A stretch of 41,140 nucleotides of DNA from positions 1 to 41,140 of the forward strand of contig NZ_MUNE01000205.1 of NCBI RefSeq assembly GCF_002154605.1, read 5' to 3'. Origin of the DNA: Streptomyces milbemycinicus (GTDB taxonomy: Bacteria; Actinomycetota; Actinomycetes; Streptomycetales; Streptomycetaceae). A model generated the notes under the pieces. That model was given only the letters and a program-made list of their open reading frames with translations, was not told where the DNA came from and did no database searches. The position numbers and the translations under genes were made by a program. This document shows positions 17,354-25,923 of this stretch, one piece after another (the stretch's first letter is position 1; the number at the start of each line of letters is the position of its first letter).

Positions 17354-18132
17354 TGGACGGCGAGCCGCGGCGGATGCTGCATGTCGAGGAGGCCATGGGC
17401 ACGGTCTTCTCCCTCGACGTCCGTGAGGTGCCCGAAGCCGACCGGCCCCGGGTGCGGGCTGCGCTGGACGGGGCGGCGGCCTGGCTGCACCGGGTCGACG
17501 AGCTCTTCTCCACCTGGCGGGCGGACAGCCAGATCAGCCGGTTGCACCGCGGCGAGCTCGATGTGTCGCAGTGCGATGCGGACGTACGGGATGTGCTGCG
17601 GCTGGCCGAGGAGGCCGATCGGCTCAGCGACGGCTGGTTCAGCGTCCGCTACGCCGGACAGCTGGATCCGACCGGCCTGGTCAAGGGCTGGGCGGTGGAG
17701 CGCGCCGCCCAGATGCTGGCGTCGGCGGGGGCCGGGTCGGTGTGTGTGAACGGCGGCGGGGACATCCAGACGCACGGCGGGCCGTGGCGGGTGGGCATCG
17801 CCGATCCGCTGTGCGCCGGGGAGCTGGCCGCCGTGGTGGAGACCCGCGACGAGCTGGCCGTGGCGACCTCGGGCCCGGCCGAGCGCGGCTGCCACATCCT
17901 CGACCCGTACACCGGCGCGCCCCCCGCGGATCCGCTCGCCTCGGTCACCGTGGTGTGCCGGAGCCTCACGGACGCGGACGCCTGGGCCACCGCGGCGTGC
18001 GCGATGGGCGCCGAGCGGGCCCGGCCCTGGCTGCAGCGGCTGCCGGGCGCGGCGGCGTTCGCCGTCACGTCCGACGGCACGACCTGGCAGACGAGCGGTT
18101 TCGCCCGGTACGACGCGGCGATGTACGTCTGA
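17353..18132 (+). CDS. apbE: FAD:protein FMN transferase ApbE
   Basis: This 259-residue enzyme transfers FMN from FAD to a Thr in the S-G-A-T motif of target proteins. Recognisable parts are the N-terminal MGTVFSLDV strand, DPTGLVKGWAVERA, VCVNGGGDIQ, ATSGPAERGCHILDPYTG and the C-terminal DADAWATAACAMG. It is shorter than many homologues (about 300-350) because it lacks a signal peptide or lipobox. The product therefore looks cytosolic although the target appears to be exported. The ATG overlaps the upstream stop (TGATG); a GTG one codon earlier is possible. The upstream gene encodes the obvious substrate. Confidence 0.92.
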   Translation: MDGEPRRMLHVEEAMGTVFSLDVREVPEADRPRVRAALDGAAAWLHRVDELFSTWRADSQISRLHRGELDVSQCDADVRDVLRLAEEADRLSDGWFSVRYAGQLDPTGLVKGWAVERAAQMLASAGAGSVCVNGGGDIQTHGGPWRVGIADPLCAGELAAVVETRDELAVATSGPAERGCHILDPYTGAPPADPLASVTVVCRSLTDADAWATAACAMGAERARPWLQRLPGAAAFAVTSDGTTWQTSGFARYDAAMYV

Positions 18133-18148
18133 GGCTTGAGAACCTCAG
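18129..18148. terminator. Short hairpin between convergent apbE and DUF488 genes
   Basis: CTGAGG and CCTCAG arms, extended by TT/AA with one bulge, span the stop codon of apbE and the end of the convergent gene. Confidence 0.35.
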
Positions 18149-18513
18149 CTGCCGACCGCCTCGGCCAGCAGGGGCAGGTGGCTCTGGGCCGGGTCCTTGG
18201 TCGCGGTGAGCAGGGTCAGCGGCCCGGTGGCCGCCAGCTCGCGCAGATGGTCCACGGCCGCGCGGCGCTCCGGGTCGGCCAGCTCGGCGCGGTAGCGCCG
18301 GCCGAACTCCGCGGACCGCTCCGGGGCGTGCCCGTACCAGCGGCGCAGTTCGGTGGAGGGGGCGGCGGCCTTCAGCCACTCGTCCAGCCGCGCCGCGTCC
18401 TTGGCGAGGCCGCGCGGCCAGATCCGGTCGACCAGGACGCGTGTCCCGTCGTCCGGGTCCGGCGTCTCGTAGACCCGCCGGATCCGGATCCCGTTTCCGC
18501 TGCTGTCCCGCAT
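18145..18513 (-). CDS. DUF488 family protein
   Basis: The 122-residue protein matches the short DUF488 family, with the hallmark segments RVYETPDPDDGTRVLVDRIWPRG near the start (split here as RVYETPDP and VLVDRIWPRG) and LRRWYGHAPER, LLTATKDP in the second half. These small cytosolic proteins are widespread; a precise function is not established. The first ATG giving the family's N-terminus is at 18513. An upstream ATG in frame at 18567 would add unconserved residues and overlap the divergent gene. Confidence 0.85.
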   Translation of the reverse strand: MRDSSGNGIRIRRVYETPDPDDGTRVLVDRIWPRGLAKDAARLDEWLKAAAPSTELRRWYGHAPERSAEFGRRYRAELADPERRAAVDHLRELAATGPLTLLTATKDPAQSHLPLLAEAVGS

Positions 18514-18565
18514 GTCCCCATGAAAACATCGGCCGCGCCATCCCGCCGCCCGGATAATGCGCCTC

Positions 18566-19159
18566 ATGGGAAAGGTCTATGAACGCATCGACGGCAGGCT
18601 GCGCACCTTCATCGAAGAGCAGAAGATCTTCTTCACCGCCACCGCCCCGCTCGCCGGGGACGGCACGGTGAATCTCTCCCCGAAGGGGCTGACCGGCTCC
18701 TTCGCCGTCCTCGACGAGCTGACGGTGGCGTATCTGGACTTCGCCGGGAGCAACGCGGAGACCATCGCCCATCTGCGGGAGAACGGCCGGATCACCTTGA
18801 TGTGGTGCGCCTTCACCGGCCCGCCGAACATCGTGCGGGTGCACGGCCGCGGCGAGCCCGTCTTCCGCGACGACCCGCGCTTCCCGGGCCTGCTGGAGCA
18901 CTTCCCGGACATCGATGTGGCCGAGCACGGGCTGCGGGCGATCATCGTCGTGACGGCGGAGCTGATCCGGGACACTTGCGGGTTCGCGGTCCCCTTCATG
19001 GACTACCGGGAGGACCGTACGCTGCACGCCGACCGCTTCCGGCGCGAGAATGATGACACGCTGAGCGCGTACTTCGAGAAGAAGGAGCACGTGGCCTCGA
19101 GCATCGACGGGCTGCCCGGTCTGCCGCTCCCGCTCCCGCTGCCGCCGCGTACGGCCTGA
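18566..19159 (+). CDS. Pyridoxamine 5'-phosphate oxidase-fold (split-barrel flavin) protein
   Basis: The 197-residue protein fits the PNPOx-like split-barrel family, which binds FMN or F420. Typical segments are EEQKIFFTATAPLAGDGTVNLSPKG (given in parts: KIFFTATAPL, NLSPKGL), LTVAYLDFAGSN, GRITLMWCAFTGPPN and VRVHGRGEPV. The C-terminal low-complexity LPLPLPLPP tail is not part of the fold. It would act as a small cytosolic flavin reductase or oxidase on an unknown substrate. No clear ribosome site precedes ATG 18566, and ATG 18557 is in frame; translation could be nearly leaderless. Confidence 0.85.
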   Translation: MGKVYERIDGRLRTFIEEQKIFFTATAPLAGDGTVNLSPKGLTGSFAVLDELTVAYLDFAGSNAETIAHLRENGRITLMWCAFTGPPNIVRVHGRGEPVFRDDPRFPGLLEHFPDIDVAEHGLRAIIVVTAELIRDTCGFAVPFMDYREDRTLHADRFRRENDDTLSAYFEKKEHVASSIDGLPGLPLPLPLPPRTA

Positions 19160-19250
19160 GGGACCGTCCGCGGCATCGCCTGAAGCACGGCCTGGGACAC
19201 CATTTGCACGCGGTGGCCCAAAATGCGTGTAGCGACCACATAACGAGACG

Positions 19251-20288
19251 GTGTTGCGCGGCGCCCCGCCGAGGGCGTTCGATCACGCGGTGCGATCCGA
19301 AGATACGAGCCGCAGGGCGGACGCCACAGCGCCGCCGACACCGCCGCAGCCCGCCACCGCCGACCGGGCGGCCAGACGGGCCGTCACCGTCTTCCCCCTC
19401 CTGGTCCTCGCCGCGGGCGCGGCGGGCCTGGCCACACCCGGCACCTTCAGCGGATGGGCGCCGAACGTGCCCTACCTGCTGGGCACGATCATGTTCTGCA
19501 TGGGTCTGACCATGACCACGCAGGACTTCTCCGGCGTGGTCAAGCGTCCGTGGGCGGTGGCGCTCGGCCTGGTGGCGCACTATGTGATCATGCCGGGCCT
19601 GGGGTGGCTCATCGCCCATGCCCTGGGCCTGTCACCGCAGTTGGCGGCCGGTGTGATCCTCGTCGGCTGCGCCCCGAGCGGTACGGCCTCGAATGTGGTG
19701 ACGTACCTGGCGCGCGGCGACGTGGCGCTGTCCGTCTCGGTGGCGACCGTCTCCACGGTGCTCGCCCCGCTGGTCACCCCGCCGCTGACGCTGCTGCTGG
19801 CCGGGGAGTATCTGCCGGTGGACGCCGGGTCGATGGTCACCGACATCCTCAAGACGGTGCTGCTGCCGGTCGTCGGGGGTGTCGTCGTACGGCTGCTGGC
19901 GGGGCGTTATCTCGCGCGGGTGCTGGGCCTGCTCCCCTGGCTGTCGGCCGCCACCATCGCCGTGATCGTGGCCGTCGTGGTGGCGGCGAGCGCGGACGCC
20001 ATCAAGTCGGCGGCCGGACTGGTGCTGCTGGCCGTCGTGCTGCACAACGGCCTCGGGCTCGCGCTCGGCTACGCGGCGGGCCGCGCCGCCCGCCTCGGCG
20101 AGCCCGCCGGGCGGGCCATGGCCTTCGAGGTCGGCATGCAGAACTCGGGCCTCGCGGCGTCCCTGGCGTCCGCGCACTTCAGCCCGCTGGCCGCGCTCCC
20201 GGCCGCCGTCTTCTCCGTCTGGCACAACATCTCGGGCGCGCTGGTCGCCGCCTGGATGTCCCACCGCTCGCGCCGCGCGGAGGGCTGA
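19251..20288 (+). CDS. Bile acid:sodium symporter (BASS) family transporter
   Basis: The product, up to 345 residues, has a polar, Pro/Ala-rich N-terminus of about 45 residues and then 9-10 hydrophobic segments. Family signatures are LLGTIMFCMGLTM, the HYVIMPGLGWL helix, VGCAPSGTASNVVTYLARGD and EVGMQNSGLAASLA; the last two form the discontinuous substrate/sodium-binding crossover. Bacterial members move organic anions such as keto acids or pantoate with sodium. The substrate here is unknown. The start is uncertain: GTG 19251 has only a weak ribosome site and GTG 19290 is also possible. It converges on the adenine deaminase gene with a 9-nt gap. Confidence 0.9.
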   Translation: MLRGAPPRAFDHAVRSEDTSRRADATAPPTPPQPATADRAARRAVTVFPLLVLAAGAAGLATPGTFSGWAPNVPYLLGTIMFCMGLTMTTQDFSGVVKRPWAVALGLVAHYVIMPGLGWLIAHALGLSPQLAAGVILVGCAPSGTASNVVTYLARGDVALSVSVATVSTVLAPLVTPPLTLLLAGEYLPVDAGSMVTDILKTVLLPVVGGVVVRLLAGRYLARVLGLLPWLSAATIAVIVAVVVAASADAIKSAAGLVLLAVVLHNGLGLALGYAAGRAARLGEPAGRAMAFEVGMQNSGLAASLASAHFSPLAALPAAVFSVWHNISGALVAAWMSHRSRRAEG

Positions 20289-20297
20289 CGGCCGGTG

Positions 20298-21989
20298 TCA
20301 CGCGACGACCGGGTCCTCCCAGGCCCGGTCGACCACCCGCACCAGACCCAGGTCCGTCAGCTTGATCTGGGGCGACACCGGGAGGGTCATGGTGGACACG
20401 CTCATGAAGGCGTTGCGGTGGAGCCAGCCCCACCCGTGCAGCGCCTCCCGTACGGCGCCCGCGCCGGCCGCGACCTCGGGTGCGGGCGCGGTGGACATCA
20501 CGCCGCCCACGGGCAGCGGCAGATGGACGTCCGGCCGCCCGGTCACCGCCACACAGATCCCGCCGCCCGAGCCGATGACGCGGTTGGCCGCCCGGCGCAG
20601 CGCGCCCGCGTCGGTGGCCACCACGGTCAGGTTGTGGCTGTCGTGCGCGTACGTGGTGGCGGTGGCGCCCTCGGCGAGATCGAAGCCCACGACGGGGGCC
20701 ATCGTCCGGCGGCCGGTGCCGTGGTGGCGTTCGTACACCGCGAGCACGGCCGTCCTGCCCTCCCAGTGCACGACCCCGTCCCGTACGGGCAGCACGACCT
20801 CGGCCGGCTCGGTGAAGGTGTCGACGGGGTTGACCCGCAGCGCCCGGAAGGTGTGCTCCCCGTCGGGGAGGTCGGCGCGCCATACGCAGTCGGCCTCCTC
20901 CAGCGGGGCGAGGCGGACGGAGTCGGCGAAGGGGTTGTCGGGCGTCGGCCCGGCGGTGTCGTCCCCGGCCACGACGCGGCCCCCGCAGACCACTGTCACG
21001 GGCGTCGGGTCGTCGAGGGCGCGCAGCAGGACCAGGTCCGCCCGCTTGCCGGGGGCCACCACGCCCCGGTCGTCCAGGCCCAGGCGGCGGGCCGGGTGCA
21101 GGGTCAGGGCGCGCAGTACGGTGGCCGGGCTCATGCCGGCGTCGAGCGCGACGCGGGCGATGTGGTCGAGGTGTCCGCGGTCGAGGATGGCGTCGGCCGC
21201 CAGGTCGTCGGTGACCAGGCAGAAGTCGGGCAGCACGGGGAGCTCGTGGAGGCGGCGCACCAGCTCGGCGCTCAGGCACTTCTCCTGGAGCATCAGCAGC
21301 ATGCCGAGCCGCGCCTTCTCGACCGCGACCTCGGGGGTGTTCTTGGTGTGGTCGGAGTCGATGCCGGCCCACAGGTACTCGCCGAGGTCGTCGCCGGTCA
21401 GATTGGGGCAGTGGCCGTCCAGTCGGACGCCCTTGCGCCGGGCCGCGTCGACGATCGAGCGCATCCGCGGCGAGCCCGCGACCACGGCGCGGTAGTCCAT
21501 CACCTCGCCGAGGGTGGTCACCCCGTCCCAGTCGAGCATCTCGGCGATGTCCTCGGCAGTCAGCGAGGAGCCCGCGGTCTCGAAGCCCTCCAGCGCGGGC
21601 ACGCAGGAGGGCACGGCCCACAGCATGGTCTGGGCGGCCCCGCGGCCCTGCTCGATCATCCACGCCATGGCATCGCGTCCGGCGACGTTGACGATCTCGT
21701 GCGGGTCGGCGAGGACCGTGGTGGTGCCCCGGGGCAGGGTGATCCGGGCGAACTCGGCGGGGGTGAGCAGCGAGCTCTCGATATGCATATGGGCGTCGAT
21801 GTAGCCGGGCGCGACGATCAGCCCGTCGGCGTCCAGGACGCGCTCGGCCTCGATCCGTACACCCGGGGCGGCGACGGCGCGGATGAGGTCGCCGGTCACC
21901 ACCACGTCGGCCGGCAGGATCTCGCCGGTGTGCACCGAGAAGACGCCGGCGCCACGGATGAGGAGGTCGCAGCGGCTTGGCATCGGCAT
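20298..21989 (-). CDS. ade: Adenine deaminase
   Basis: The 563-residue enzyme converts adenine to hypoxanthine and ammonia. It has the amidohydrolase layout of the Ade family: DAHMHIESS supplies the first metal His pair, LADPHEIVNVAG and GHCPNLTG the others, VTDDLAADAI the late Asp, and a C-terminal domain includes the AHDSHNLTV and GWGWLHRNAFMSV-type segments (AHDSHN, IGSGGGICV). ATG 21989 has AGGAG upstream. It is the last gene of a six-gene operon after a nucleoside hydrolase (50-nt gap), so the pair would turn adenosine into adenine and then hypoxanthine for salvage. Confidence 0.93.
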   Translation of the reverse strand: MPMPSRCDLLIRGAGVFSVHTGEILPADVVVTGDLIRAVAAPGVRIEAERVLDADGLIVAPGYIDAHMHIESSLLTPAEFARITLPRGTTTVLADPHEIVNVAGRDAMAWMIEQGRGAAQTMLWAVPSCVPALEGFETAGSSLTAEDIAEMLDWDGVTTLGEVMDYRAVVAGSPRMRSIVDAARRKGVRLDGHCPNLTGDDLGEYLWAGIDSDHTKNTPEVAVEKARLGMLLMLQEKCLSAELVRRLHELPVLPDFCLVTDDLAADAILDRGHLDHIARVALDAGMSPATVLRALTLHPARRLGLDDRGVVAPGKRADLVLLRALDDPTPVTVVCGGRVVAGDDTAGPTPDNPFADSVRLAPLEEADCVWRADLPDGEHTFRALRVNPVDTFTEPAEVVLPVRDGVVHWEGRTAVLAVYERHHGTGRRTMAPVVGFDLAEGATATTYAHDSHNLTVVATDAGALRRAANRVIGSGGGICVAVTGRPDVHLPLPVGGVMSTAPAPEVAAGAGAVREALHGWGWLHRNAFMSVSTMTLPVSPQIKLTDLGLVRVVDRAWEDPVVA

Positions 21990-22039
21990 GGGGTCTCCTG
22001 CTCGCTTCCTGCTCTGGGGGTTGGTGAGGGGTGCGGCCG

Positions 22040-23020
22040 TTACGGCGCGGGGGTGGTGTCCGCGCCGTAGTGGCCGCGCAGCCGGGACATCAGGAAGGCG
22101 CGGAACGCCTCCGCGTCCACGCCGGTCGCCACGCGCGCGTTGGGCGCGAGGCCGGTGCGCCCGTGCACATCGGCCACCAGGGCGCCGCGGGTGAACTCGC
22201 CCGCACACTCGACGGTCACCCACGCCTCCGTCCACTCCAGCAGCTCCGGGCGGACGGCGGCGGCCACGGCGAGCGCGTCGTGCACCGCGCAGGCGCGCAC
22301 CTGGTGGCGGCGGGCGTAGCGGTCGATGAGGTGGCGCAGCATCTGCCCGGCCGCCGTGGTGACGGGCGCGCCGTCGGCGACGAGCGCGTCGGCGTCGGCG
22401 AGCGGGGTGAGGGCCTTGCGGGTGACGTCGAGGCCGACGATGTGCAGCGGGACACCGGACTCGGTGACGTAGCGAGCGGCCTCCGGGTCGGCGTGGAAGT
22501 TGAACTCGGCGGCGGGGGTGGTGTTGCCCGGGGCGAACGCCGCGCCGCCCATGACCACGATCTCCCGCAGCAGTCTGCGGGTGTCGGGGTGGGTGTGCAG
22601 CAGCGCGGCGACGTTGGTGAGCGGCGCGGTGGCGATGAGGGTGATCTCCCCGGGGCCCGCGCCGCGCAACTGCTCGGCAATCCAGTCCACGGCGTGGCCG
22701 GGGTGGGCGGCGCGGGCGGCCGCGGGGAGTTCGACTCCGCCGAGGCCGTACGCGCCGTGGACCGGCTCGTCGGGGTGGCGCGGCACCCGGGCCAGCGGCC
22801 CGGCGTGGCCGCGGAGCACGGGGGTGGCCGCGGCGGGTCCGCCGATCAGGTCGCACAGCCGCAGGGCGTTGTCGACCACCTGGTCGAGGCCGACGTTGCC
22901 CGCGACCGTGGTCACGCCCGCGACCTCGAGCTCCGGCGACGCGTACGCCAGGAAGAGGGCGATGGCGTCGTCGATGCCCGGGTCGCAGTCGATCACGACC
23001 CGTCTGGGGGCCTGGCTCAT
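22040..23020 (-). CDS. Nucleoside hydrolase
   Basis: This 326-residue enzyme cleaves the N-glycosidic bond of nucleosides to a free base and ribose. The Ca2+-binding signature DCDPGIDDAIAL is at residues 10-21. The conserved VAGNVGLDQVVDNAL, IVVMGGA, EFNFHADPEAA and VHDALAVAAAV segments, with the catalytic-site His and Asp in the last, are all present. Sequence alone does not separate purine-specific from broad-specific enzymes. Its ATG overlaps the stop of the binding-protein gene (ATGA), tying it to the ABC importer. Adjacent adenine deaminase favours adenosine or related purine nucleosides as substrate. Confidence 0.93.
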   Translation of the reverse strand: MSQAPRRVVIDCDPGIDDAIALFLAYASPELEVAGVTTVAGNVGLDQVVDNALRLCDLIGGPAAATPVLRGHAGPLARVPRHPDEPVHGAYGLGGVELPAAARAAHPGHAVDWIAEQLRGAGPGEITLIATAPLTNVAALLHTHPDTRRLLREIVVMGGAAFAPGNTTPAAEFNFHADPEAARYVTESGVPLHIVGLDVTRKALTPLADADALVADGAPVTTAAGQMLRHLIDRYARRHQVRACAVHDALAVAAAVRPELLEWTEAWVTVECAGEFTRGALVADVHGRTGLAPNARVATGVDAEAFRAFLMSRLRGHYGADTTPAP

Positions 23021-24069
23021 CCGGAGACCTCGCGCTGGAAGCGGTCCACCCACGCGTCGTTGTGCTCGACGGAGTACTTCAGGTCGGGCGAGGTGAACCC
23101 GGCGGCGGCCGGGTCGCTCGCGGCCTCGCCGGACACCTTGGTGATGGCGGCGGGGACCTTGGCGTCCTTGTTGACCGGCTTGTCGCTGAAGGAGGCGGCC
23201 GCCTTCTCCTGGACGTCGGCGGACAGCAGGTAGTCGAGGAACTTCTCGGCGCCCGCCTTGTTCTTGGCGCCCTTGACGATCTGGGCGGTGTTGGCGGCGA
23301 CGTAGCGGCCCTTGTCGAACGGCACCCAGCCGATGGGCTTGCCGGCCTTGGCCGGGTCCACGGCGAACAGGTCGAGGCCGGGGGCCATCTCGACCTCGCC
23401 GCGGTCGAGGAGGCTGACCAGCTCGGTGGAGCGGTTGAAGAACTTCAGCACATTGGGCTTGAGGTCGGAGAGCTTCTTGAAGCCGGTGTCGGTGTCCTTG
23501 GGGCCCGAGCCGTACGTCGCGGAGACGGCCTGGAGGAACGGCACGCCGGCGCTGGTGGACAGGTCGGGGACGGCGACCTTGCCCTTGTACTTCGCGTCCC
23601 ACAGGGTCTCCAGCGTGGGCGGCTGCTTGACCTTGTCGGTGCGGTAGAGCATGCCGAGCAGCTGGTAGGTGTACGCCGGGCCGTAGCCGTCCTGGCTCTT
23701 GGCGAAGTCGTAGATCTTCGCCATGTTGGGGACCTTCTTGGCGTCGACCTTGTCGAAGAGGCCCTGCTTCTGGCCCATGGCGGCGAAGAGGTCGGAGATC
23801 ATCACGACGTCCACAGTGGGGTCGTTCTTGTTCACCCGCAGCTTGGTCAGCCGGTCCGCGTTGGCCCCGGTCTCCAGGGTGACATCGATCCCGGTCTTCT
23901 TCTCGAACGGCTTGATCACCGTCTCCTCGAAGCGGTCGGCCCCGAAGCCGAAGGTGCTCACCGTCAGCTTCTTCGGGTCGGCCTTGGCGCTCTCCGCGCA
24001 GCCGGAGAGGGTGAAGGCGATCAGGGACGCGGCCAGGGCGCCGGTGGTGAGTCTGGCGGTGCGGATCAT
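23017..24069 (-). CDS. ABC transporter substrate-binding lipoprotein
   Basis: The 350-residue product has a lipoprotein signal with lipobox L21-S-G-C24 and a periplasmic-binding fold of the spermidine/putrescine-Fe3+-thiamine type (PotD/AfuA-like). Typical parts are FEKKTGIDVTLETGA, VDVVMISDLFAAM, YGPAYTYQLLGMLYRTDKV and AGAEKFLDYLLS. The ATG at 24069 is supported by AGGAG 8 nt upstream and by a 4-nt overlap with the ATPase stop; a GTG at 24078 would disrupt that ribosome site's spacing. Homology to polyamine or iron binders does not fix the ligand; operon context with nucleoside-degrading enzymes suggests a nucleoside or purine. Confidence 0.88.
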   Translation of the reverse strand: MIRTARLTTGALAASLIAFTLSGCAESAKADPKKLTVSTFGFGADRFEETVIKPFEKKTGIDVTLETGANADRLTKLRVNKNDPTVDVVMISDLFAAMGQKQGLFDKVDAKKVPNMAKIYDFAKSQDGYGPAYTYQLLGMLYRTDKVKQPPTLETLWDAKYKGKVAVPDLSTSAGVPFLQAVSATYGSGPKDTDTGFKKLSDLKPNVLKFFNRSTELVSLLDRGEVEMAPGLDLFAVDPAKAGKPIGWVPFDKGRYVAANTAQIVKGAKNKAGAEKFLDYLLSADVQEKAAASFSDKPVNKDAKVPAAITKVSGEAASDPAAAGFTSPDLKYSVEHNDAWVDRFQREVSG

Positions 24070-25127
24070 GCGGGACACTCCTGACGAGGGTTTTTGCCGA
24101 GCCGAGCGGCGCCGTCGTCGCCAGGCAGAGGGATGGCCTGCCCCAGGGGCAGATGGAGCCGCACCGACGCGCCCGCGCGCAGCGTCTCGTCGGTGGTGAT
24201 GGCGTGCAGGGTGCGGTCGCCGACGGCGGCGGTGACCGCGAAGTCGGTGCCGCGGAAGCGGACCGCGGTGACGGTCGCCTCGACCACCTCGCCGCCCGCG
24301 GGCGGCTCGGCGTCCGGGCCGAGGACGCCGATGTGCTCGGGCCGGATGGTGACCGGGCCGCGCCCGGGGAGGTCGAGGAAGTTCTCGTAGCCGAGGAACT
24401 CGGCGACGAACCGGGTGGCGGGCGCCCGGAACACCTCGCGCGGCGGGCCCTGCTGCACGATCCGCCCGCGGTCGAGGATCACCATGTTGTCGGCCAGTTC
24501 GAGCGCTTCTTCCTGGTCGTGGGTGACCAGGATGGCCGTCAGTCCGGTCTCGCGCTGGACCCGCAGCAGCTCCTGGCGCATCTGCACCCGCAGCCGCGCG
24601 TCCAGGTTGGACAGCGGCTCGTCGAGCAGCAGCACCGAGGGGCGGATGGCCACCGCGCGGGCCAGCGCGACCCGCTGCTGCTGGCCGCCGGACAGCTCCT
24701 TGGGCTTGCGCCCGGCCAGGTGGGCCAGGCCGACCAGGTCGAGGACCTCGGCCACGCGGGTGCGGATCTCGGCGGAGGGCACACCCCGCATCCGCAGCCC
24801 GAAGGCGACGTTCTTCTCCACGGTCAGATGCGGGAACAGCGCGTACGACTGGAACACCATGCCGATGTTGCGGCGCTCGGGCGGCAGGGTGGTGGCGTCC
24901 TGGCCGTCGAGCAGGATCGTGCCACTGGTGGGCGGCAGAAAACCGGCGATCATCCGCAGGGTGGTGGTCTTGCCGCAGCCGCTGGGGCCGAGCAGCGCGG
25001 TGAACTCCCCGCGGCGCACCGTCAGATCGATGGAGTCGACCGCCACCGAGCCGGCGAACTCCCGGGTGATGGCCTGGAGCTGGACCACTGGCGTCGTCGT
25101 CTTCGTCGTCGTCATCGTCGATGTCAT
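24066..25127 (-). CDS. ABC transporter ATP-binding protein (PotA-like)
   Basis: The 353-residue ATPase starts with a Thr-rich tract (MTSTMTTTKTTT). Walker A is GPSGCGKTT, the Q-loop is in GMVFQSYALFPH, the signature is LSGGQQQRVALARA, and Walker B is LLLDEPLSNLDA with H-loop VTHDQEEA. A C-terminal TOBE domain (IRPEHIGVLG onward) is typical of the polyamine/iron/sugar-type (CUT2-like MOI) importers. It powers uptake through the two adjacent permeases. It lies 10 nt after permease 2 and overlaps the binding-protein gene by 4 nt. Confidence 0.93.
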   Translation of the reverse strand: MTSTMTTTKTTTPVVQLQAITREFAGSVAVDSIDLTVRRGEFTALLGPSGCGKTTTLRMIAGFLPPTSGTILLDGQDATTLPPERRNIGMVFQSYALFPHLTVEKNVAFGLRMRGVPSAEIRTRVAEVLDLVGLAHLAGRKPKELSGGQQQRVALARAVAIRPSVLLLDEPLSNLDARLRVQMRQELLRVQRETGLTAILVTHDQEEALELADNMVILDRGRIVQQGPPREVFRAPATRFVAEFLGYENFLDLPGRGPVTIRPEHIGVLGPDAEPPAGGEVVEATVTAVRFRGTDFAVTAAVGDRTLHAITTDETLRAGASVRLHLPLGQAIPLPGDDGAARLGKNPRQECPA

Positions 25128-25137
25128 GCGTGCATCC

Positions 25138-25923
25138 CTACTTGCCGAAGACCTTGTTGAAGCCGACGAGCCGCTCGGTCACCAGGGCGACGACCACCGT
25201 GGCCGCCAGCAGCAGGGTGGAGACCGCCGCCACGACCGGGTCGAAGGAGAACTCGACGTAATTGAGCATCTGGACCGGGAGGGTGGTCACTCCGGGGCCG
25301 TTGAGCAGCAGCGACAGCGGCACATTGTTGAAGGAGGTGAGGAAGGACAGCACGGCCGCGGAGACGATCCCGGGCGTCATCACCGGCAGTGTGATGTGGA
25401 AGAAGGTCCGCAGCGGGCCCGCGCCGAGCCCCCGCCCCGCCTCCTCCAGCGCAGGGTCGGCCATGGCGAGCGAGGCACCGGTCACCCGCACCGCGTACGG
25501 CAGCAGCAGCACGGTGTGGCCGATCAGCAGCGCCCCGAGGGCGGTGATCCGCAGGGTGACCATCAGCTGCTGGAACAGCGCGAAGCCCAGGACCAGCTCG
25601 GGGACGATCGCCGGGGACAGGAACAGCGCCTCGGCCGCCTTGCGGCCGCGGAACCGCCGCCGCTGGATCGCCAGCGCGGCGGGGATGCCGACGAGCAGCG
25701 CGAGCAGCGTGGCCCCGGCCGCCACCAGCGCGCTGGTGGTCAGCGCGTCCTGGAAGGGCTGGTACGCCAGCGCCTTGGTGAACCACTTGCCCGACAGGCC
25801 GGGCGGGGGGAACTCCACGGTGTCGCCGGAGGAGAAGGCGATGGCCACCACCAGCAGGATGGGCCCGAGGAGGAAGACCAGGGCCAGCGCGGCCACGGCG
25901 GTCAGCAGCGGACGTCCGCGCAT
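25138..25923 (-). CDS. ABC transporter permease (PotC-like)
   Basis: This 261-residue inner-membrane protein has about six hydrophobic segments. The EAA loop is visible as EEAGRGLGAGPLRTFFHITLP, ending at the conserved Pro (core EEAGRGLGAG). It is the second channel subunit of the importer. Its ATG overlaps the stop of the upstream permease by one base (TGATG), a layout of strict coupling. Segment FPPPGLSGKWF before the second helix is typical of PotC-type permeases. The substrate is inferred from the operon only. Confidence 0.92.
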   Translation of the reverse strand: MRGRPLLTAVAALALVFLLGPILLVVAIAFSSGDTVEFPPPGLSGKWFTKALAYQPFQDALTTSALVAAGATLLALLVGIPAALAIQRRRFRGRKAAEALFLSPAIVPELVLGFALFQQLMVTLRITALGALLIGHTVLLLPYAVRVTGASLAMADPALEEAGRGLGAGPLRTFFHITLPVMTPGIVSAAVLSFLTSFNNVPLSLLLNGPGVTTLPVQMLNYVEFSFDPVVAAVSTLLLAATVVVALVTERLVGFNKVFGK

